Assembly: GCA_937906495.1 (NCBI GenBank)
Contig: CALCVT010000129.1
Location: forward strand, 1-9,818
DNA length: 9,818 nucleotides
DNA from: an uncultured Prevotella sp.
GTDB taxonomy: Bacteria; Bacteroidota; Bacteroidia; Bacteroidales; Bacteroidaceae
Direction: 5' to 3'
The position numbers and the translations under genes are program-made. A model generated the notes under the pieces. It was not told the origin of the DNA. It ran no database searches and was given only the letters and a program-made list of their open reading frames with translations. The stretch's first letter is position 1. Every line of letters begins with the position of its first letter. Shown one piece after another: positions 6,512 to 9,818 of the stretch.

Positions 6512-6656
6512 CCGAAAGTAGGAAACGTTGGAAACCTGCTTTGTTTCGGAGCATTGCTCCAGGTTAGTAATAACCCTCCGACCCAGATTTGAAACAGTAA
6601 TTATGGGCGACGGAATAGCAAAACAAATTATTTTTATATAATAACATAAGACTGAA
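6512..6656 (+). promoter_or_regulatory. Structured rplC leader with mutually exclusive hairpins, candidate ribosomal-protein leader
   Basis: Near the expected 5' end, CCGAAA-GTAGG (6512-6522) pairs with CCTGC (6535-6539) and TTTCGG (6544-6549), giving 11 pairs with a 4-base bulge. GGAGC (6548-6552) pairs with GCTCC (6556-6560), and GGTTA (6562-6566) with TAACC (6571-6575). As an alternative, CGGAG (6547-6551) can pair with CTCCG (6576-6580), enclosing the last hairpin and breaking the closing pairs of the first and all of the second. A 12-codon frame MGDGIAKQIIFI (6603-6641) ends 15 bases before rplC. L4 regulates the S10 operon through a leader in E. coli; a comparable role here is inference. 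Confidence 0.5.
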
Positions 6657-7274
6657 ATGCCAGGATTATTAGGAAAAAAAATCGGAATGACATCCGTGTT
6701 CAGTGCCGAGGGTCAGAATGTACCATGCACTGTTATCGAAGTTGGTCCTTGCGTTGTGACGCAGATTAAGACCGTCGAGAAAGATGGCTATGCAGCCGTT
6801 CAGGTTGGTTTCCAGGATGCAAAGGAGAAAAATACGACAGCTCCTTTGATGGGCCACTTTAAGAAGGCTGGCGTTACTCCCAAGCGTCACTTGGCTGAGT
6901 TTAAGGGCTTTGAACAAGAATTGAACCTTGGCGATACGCTTACTGTTGAGCTTTTCAACGACGTAGAATATGTAGACGTTGTAGGAACTTCAAAAGGTAA
7001 AGGTTTTCAGGGCGTTGTGAAGCGTCATGGTTTCGGTGGTGTAGGTCAGAGCACTCACGGTCAGGATGACCGTTTGCGTAAGCCCGGTTCAATCGGTGCA
7101 TGTTCTTACCCCGCAAAGGTATTCAAGGGTATGCGAATGGGTGGCCAAATGGGTGGCGACCGCGTTACAGCACAAAACTTGAAAGTGTTAAAGGTAATCC
7201 CCGAACATAACCTTCTTTTGATTAAGGGTTCTGTTCCTGGTTGCAAAGGTTCAATCGTAATTATCGAGAAGTAA
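6657..7274 (+). CDS. rplC: 50S ribosomal protein L3
   Basis: Early-assembling large-subunit protein that binds 23S rRNA and sends a long loop toward the peptidyl transferase centre. The 205 residues are normal for L3. MPGLLGKKIGMTSVF opens the protein, GTSKGKGFQGVVKRHGFGG (residues 110-128) is the family signature, and the loop GSIGACSYPAKVFKGMRMGGQMG follows (144-166). In E. coli the corresponding loop contains the glutamine methylated by PrmB (GSIGQNQ); here GSIGACS carries no glutamine, so that modification appears impossible, as far as I recall typical for this phylum. First gene of the second transcription unit, instead of following rpsJ; rplD starts three bases after its stop. The start is preceded by an A/T-rich stretch, not a Shine-Dalgarno sequence. 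Confidence 0.98.
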   Translation: MPGLLGKKIGMTSVFSAEGQNVPCTVIEVGPCVVTQIKTVEKDGYAAVQVGFQDAKEKNTTAPLMGHFKKAGVTPKRHLAEFKGFEQELNLGDTLTVELFNDVEYVDVVGTSKGKGFQGVVKRHGFGGVGQSTHGQDDRLRKPGSIGACSYPAKVFKGMRMGGQMGGDRVTAQNLKVLKVIPEHNLLLIKGSVPGCKGSIVIIEK

Positions 7275-7277
7275 GCA

Positions 7278-7907
7278 ATGGAAGTTAGTGTATTCAATAT
7301 CAAAGGTGAAGATACCGGCCGCAAGGTAACGCTGAATGACAGCGTATTTGGCATTGAGCCGAACGACCACGTGATTTACCTCGATGTGAAGCAGTATCTT
7401 GCTGCTCAGCGTCAAGGTACAGCTAAGTCGAAGGAAAGAAGTGAAATGAGCGGTTCTACCCGTAAGCTCGGACGTCAGAAGGGTGGCGGCGGTGCTCGTC
7501 GTGGTGATATTAATTCTCCCGTTTTGGTAGGCGGTGCTCGCGTATTTGGTCCTAAGCCCCGTAATTATGGCTTTAAGCTCAATAAAAAGACCAAGGTACT
7601 GGCACGTCGTAGCGCACTTAGCTATAAGGCTCAGAATAACGAGATTGTAGTAGTAGAAGATTTTACACTCGATACTCCTAAAACTAAGGCTTTTGCTGAA
7701 ATTATCAACAATCTGAAGGTTTCGGATAAGAAGGTGCTTATGGTACTTCCTGGTTCAGATAAGAATGTTTATCTGTCAGCTCGCAACCTTCCGACGGCTA
7801 AGGTAGCCATTGCATCCGATATCAATACTTACGGTGTGCTTAATGCTGGCGTAATGGTAGTAACTGAGGAAGCACTCAGCAAAATCGAGTCTGTTCTAAC
7901 TAAGTAA
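7278..7907 (+). CDS. rplD: 50S ribosomal protein L4
   Basis: Large-subunit protein lining the nascent-peptide exit tunnel. The 209-residue product starts MEVSVFNIKGEDTGRKVTL and has the long tunnel loop at about residues 48-100, including RQKGGGGARRGDINSPVLVG and VFGPKPRNYGFKLNKK, where macrolide-resistance changes occur in other bacteria. The globular part contains the typical ALSYKAQNNEIVVVEDF (113-129) and the C-terminal NLPTAKVAIASDINTYGVL segment. It overlaps nothing but sits three bases after rplC, so the two are probably translationally coupled. In gammaproteobacteria free L4 represses its own S10 operon; the structured leader before rplC would be a plausible target, but no L4-binding mimic was verified. 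Confidence 0.98.
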   Translation: MEVSVFNIKGEDTGRKVTLNDSVFGIEPNDHVIYLDVKQYLAAQRQGTAKSKERSEMSGSTRKLGRQKGGGGARRGDINSPVLVGGARVFGPKPRNYGFKLNKKTKVLARRSALSYKAQNNEIVVVEDFTLDTPKTKAFAEIINNLKVSDKKVLMVLPGSDKNVYLSARNLPTAKVAIASDINTYGVLNAGVMVVTEEALSKIESVLTK

Positions 7908-7923
7908 AGAAGCAACGGATAAT

Positions 7924-8214
7924 ATGGCATATATCATTAAACCCCTTGTCACTGAGAAGATGACAGGTATTACGGAAAAGCTTAACCAGTTTGGCTTTAT
8001 CGTACGTCCTGAAGCAAATAAACTTCAGATTAAGGCCGAGATTGAGGCATTGTACAATGTAACTGTTGTTAGCATCAATACGATGAAGTACGCAGGCAAG
8101 AACAAGTCTCGTTATACCAAGGCTGGCTTGGTACGCGGTCGCAGCAACGCCTTTAAGAAGGTAATCGTTAGCCTCAAAGAAGGTGAAACTATCGATTTTT
8201 ACAGCAATATCTAA
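7924..8214 (+). CDS. rplW: 50S ribosomal protein L23
   Basis: Protein at the exit of the peptide tunnel, docking site for trigger factor and the signal recognition particle. The 96-residue product is of normal length: IIKPLVTEKMTG at the N-terminus, then the central VTVVSINTMKYAGKNKSR (about 46-63) and KKVIVSLKEGETIDFY at the end. E11 in the TEK motif aligns with E18 of E. coli L23, the residue needed for trigger factor binding. It lies 16 bases after rplD and 6 before rplB. Nothing unusual was seen. Confidence 0.97.
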   Translation: MAYIIKPLVTEKMTGITEKLNQFGFIVRPEANKLQIKAEIEALYNVTVVSINTMKYAGKNKSRYTKAGLVRGRSNAFKKVIVSLKEGETIDFYSNI

Positions 8215-8220
8215 TAAATA

Positions 8221-9045
8221 ATGGCAGTACGTAAATTTAAGCCCACTACACCGGGGCAGAGACACAAGATTATTGGTACGTTCGAAGAAATTACTGCATC
8301 CGTACCAGAAAAATCTCTCGTTTACGGTAAGCGCACCTCAGGTGGTCGCAATAATACCGGTAAGATGACCATGCGTTATCTCGGTGGCGGTCATAAGAGA
8401 AAGTTCCGCTTTATCGACTTTAAGCGTGAGAAAGACGGTGTACCCGCAGTTGTGAAGACAATTGAGTATGATCCGAACCGTTCGGCTCGCATTGCACTGC
8501 TCTTCTATGCTGATGGTGAAAAGCGTTATATTATTGCTCCTAATGGATTGAAGGTAGGCGACAAACTGATGTCTGGCCCCGAGGCTGCACCCGAAGTTGG
8601 TAACGCACTTCCCTTGCAGAACATCCCCGTGGGTACTGTTATCCACAACATCGAGCTTCGTCCCGGACAGGGCGCATTGCTCGTTCGTTCAGCAGGTAAC
8701 TTTGCACAGCTCACCTCACGTGAAGGTAAGTATTGCGTTATCAAGTTGCCTTCTGGTGAAACACGCCAGATTCTCAGTGCTTGCAAAGCAACAGTAGGTA
8801 GTGTAGGTAACTCCGACCACGCACTCGAAAGCTCAGGTAAGGCTGGACGATCTCGCTGGTTGGGACGCCGTCCTCACAACCGTGGTGTTGTTATGAACCC
8901 TGTTGATCACCCGATGGGTGGTGGTGAAGGCCGCCAGAGTGGTGGACACCCGCGTTCACGTACTGGTTTGTATGCTAAGGGCTTGAAGACAAGAGCTCCT
9001 AAGAAGCAGTCGAACAAGTACATTATCGAAAGACGTAAAAAGTAA
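8221..9045 (+). CDS. rplB: 50S ribosomal protein L2
   Basis: One of the most conserved large-subunit proteins, needed for subunit association and for peptidyl transferase activity. The 274-residue product begins MAVRKFKPTTPGQRHK and has the RNA-binding region GRNNTGKMTMRYLGGGHKRKFRFIDFKR (about 42-69), the IEYDPNRSARIALLFYADGEKRYI block, and the C-terminal GVVMNPVDHPMGGGEGR segment. The histidine of that segment, at about residue 230, corresponds to the essential H229 of E. coli. The end is strongly basic (ERRKK). The ATG follows an AATAAATA stretch six bases after rplW. Confidence 0.98.
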   Translation: MAVRKFKPTTPGQRHKIIGTFEEITASVPEKSLVYGKRTSGGRNNTGKMTMRYLGGGHKRKFRFIDFKREKDGVPAVVKTIEYDPNRSARIALLFYADGEKRYIIAPNGLKVGDKLMSGPEAAPEVGNALPLQNIPVGTVIHNIELRPGQGALLVRSAGNFAQLTSREGKYCVIKLPSGETRQILSACKATVGSVGNSDHALESSGKAGRSRWLGRRPHNRGVVMNPVDHPMGGGEGRQSGGHPRSRTGLYAKGLKTRAPKKQSNKYIIERRKK

Positions 9046-9070
9046 CAAGCACTAAAACAAAGAAGAATTT

Positions 9071-9340
9071 ATGAGTCGTTCGCTTAAAAAAGGCCCGTAC
9101 ATCGCAGTCTCTCTCGAGAAGAAGATTCTTGCCATGAATGAAAGCGGTAAGAAAAACGTGGTGAAGACCTGGGCTAGAGCTTCAATGATATCGCCCGATT
9201 TCGTAGGCCATACAGTTGCAGTTCACAACGGAAACAAATTCATCCCTGTTTATGTTACTGAAAACATGGTTGGACACAAGCTCGGTGAGTTCGCCCCCAC
9301 CCGCAAGTTCGGTGGCCATGCTGGTAACAAGAAGAAATAA
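9071..9340 (+). CDS. rpsS: 30S ribosomal protein S19
   Basis: Small-subunit head protein that contacts 16S rRNA together with S13 near the A-site tRNA. The 89-residue product is full length: MSRSLKKGPYIAVSLEKKI, KTWARASMISPDFVGHTVAV (residues 33-52), and the diagnostic VGHKLGEFAPTRKFGGH (67-83) with a lysine tail. The start is preceded by AAGAAG five bases upstream, one of few purine-rich stretches near a start here. Usual place between rplB and rplV. Confidence 0.98.
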   Translation: MSRSLKKGPYIAVSLEKKILAMNESGKKNVVKTWARASMISPDFVGHTVAVHNGNKFIPVYVTENMVGHKLGEFAPTRKFGGHAGNKKK

Positions 9341-9384
9341 GCAGGACCTTTCAATCCAAGAAACAACAAAGTAAAAATCAATAA

Positions 9385-9783
9385 ATGGGAGCAAGAAAAA
9401 GATTAGCGGCTGATAGAAGAAAAGAAGCCCTGAAGACCCAGTATTTTGCCAAAGCGCAGAATGTTCCCTCCTCTCCCCGCAAAATGCGCTATGTAGTAGA
9501 CATGGTACGCGGTATGGAGGTGAACCGTGCCCTCGGCACGCTCAAGTTCTCAAAGAAGGCAGCTTCTGAGGTAGTTGAGAAACTCCTCCGTTCTGCAATT
9601 GCTAACTGGGAACAGAAGAACGACCGCAAGGCCGAAGAAGGCGAATTGTTTATAACCAAAATTTTCGTTGATGAAGGCGTTACGCTTAAGCGTATGCGTC
9701 CTGCACCCCAGGGAAGAGGTTATAGAATTCGTAAACGTTCAAACCACGTAACCCTGTTCGTGGATACTAAAACTGAAGATTAA
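9385..9783 (+). CDS. rplV: 50S ribosomal protein L22
   Basis: Large-subunit protein that forms, with L4, the narrow part of the peptide exit tunnel. The 132-residue product has a basic N-terminal extension (MGARKRLAADRRKEALK) typical of Bacteroidota L22, the globular part NVPSSPRKMRYVVDMVRGM (26-44) and RSAIANWEQKN, and the tunnel beta-hairpin KRMRPAPQGRGYRIRKRSNHV (102-122), where macrolide-resistance changes occur in other species. No insertion or deletion in the hairpin was seen. It begins 44 bases after rpsS and ends three bases before rpsC. Confidence 0.97.
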   Translation: MGARKRLAADRRKEALKTQYFAKAQNVPSSPRKMRYVVDMVRGMEVNRALGTLKFSKKAASEVVEKLLRSAIANWEQKNDRKAEEGELFITKIFVDEGVTLKRMRPAPQGRGYRIRKRSNHVTLFVDTKTED

Positions 9784-9786
9784 GAT

Positions 9787-9818
9787 ATGGGACAGAAAGT
9801 AAATCCGATCAGTAACCG
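9787..9818 (+). CDS. rpsC: 30S ribosomal protein S3, first codons only (3' cut by window end)
   Basis: Only ten whole codons are visible: MGQKVNPISN, followed by the first two bases of an arginine codon. This is the usual start of Bacteroidota S3, and rpsC is the expected gene after rplV in the S10 operon. The ATG lies three bases after the rplV stop codon. Confidence 0.9.
   Translation, partial: MGQKVNPISN

Overview
The window comes from a Bacteroidota genome, most likely order Bacteroidales and probably close to Prevotellaceae. Three things point there: ribosomal proteins with Bacteroidales-type sequences (for example S3 starting MGQKVNPISNR and L22 starting MGARKRLAADRRKEALK), start codons preceded by A/T-rich stretches instead of Shine-Dalgarno sequences, and two promoters of the Bacteroidota form TTTG/TTG, about 19-20 bases, then TAnnTTTG. 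The genus is an inference from remembered sequences; no search was run.

Layout. Positions 2-931 hold the 3' part of a membrane acyltransferase gene, cut by the window edge. A non-coding gap of about 550 bases follows, with small repeats, and ends in a strong promoter. That promoter starts the streptomycin operon: rpsL (S12), rpsG (S7), fusA (EF-G), then rpsJ (S10). There is no tuf gene. Hairpins that could work as attenuators or protein-binding sites lie in the rpsL-rpsG and fusA-rpsJ gaps. A near-perfect intrinsic terminator follows rpsJ directly.

The unusual part is 5156-6656. In most bacteria rpsJ and rplC are adjacent in the S10 operon, but here about 1.5 kb separates them. The gap holds the terminator, an unrecognised reading frame broken by an in-frame TGA (5278-5946), about 530 bases with no gene, and then a consensus promoter and a leader that can fold into mutually exclusive hairpins. 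From this second promoter the rest of the S10 operon runs compactly: rplC (L3), rplD (L4), rplW (L23), rplB (L2), rpsS (S19), rplV (L22) and the first codons of rpsC (S3), which run off the window end.

Together the genes supply ribosomal proteins of both subunits plus the translocation GTPase. The architecture suggests that a normally continuous str-S10 supercluster has been split into two separately transcribed units whose promoters and first transcribed bases are strikingly alike. No phage, CRISPR, tRNA, rRNA or recognisable insertion sequence was seen. The best candidates for something undescribed are the split itself, the broken gene inside it, and the switch-like rplC leader.
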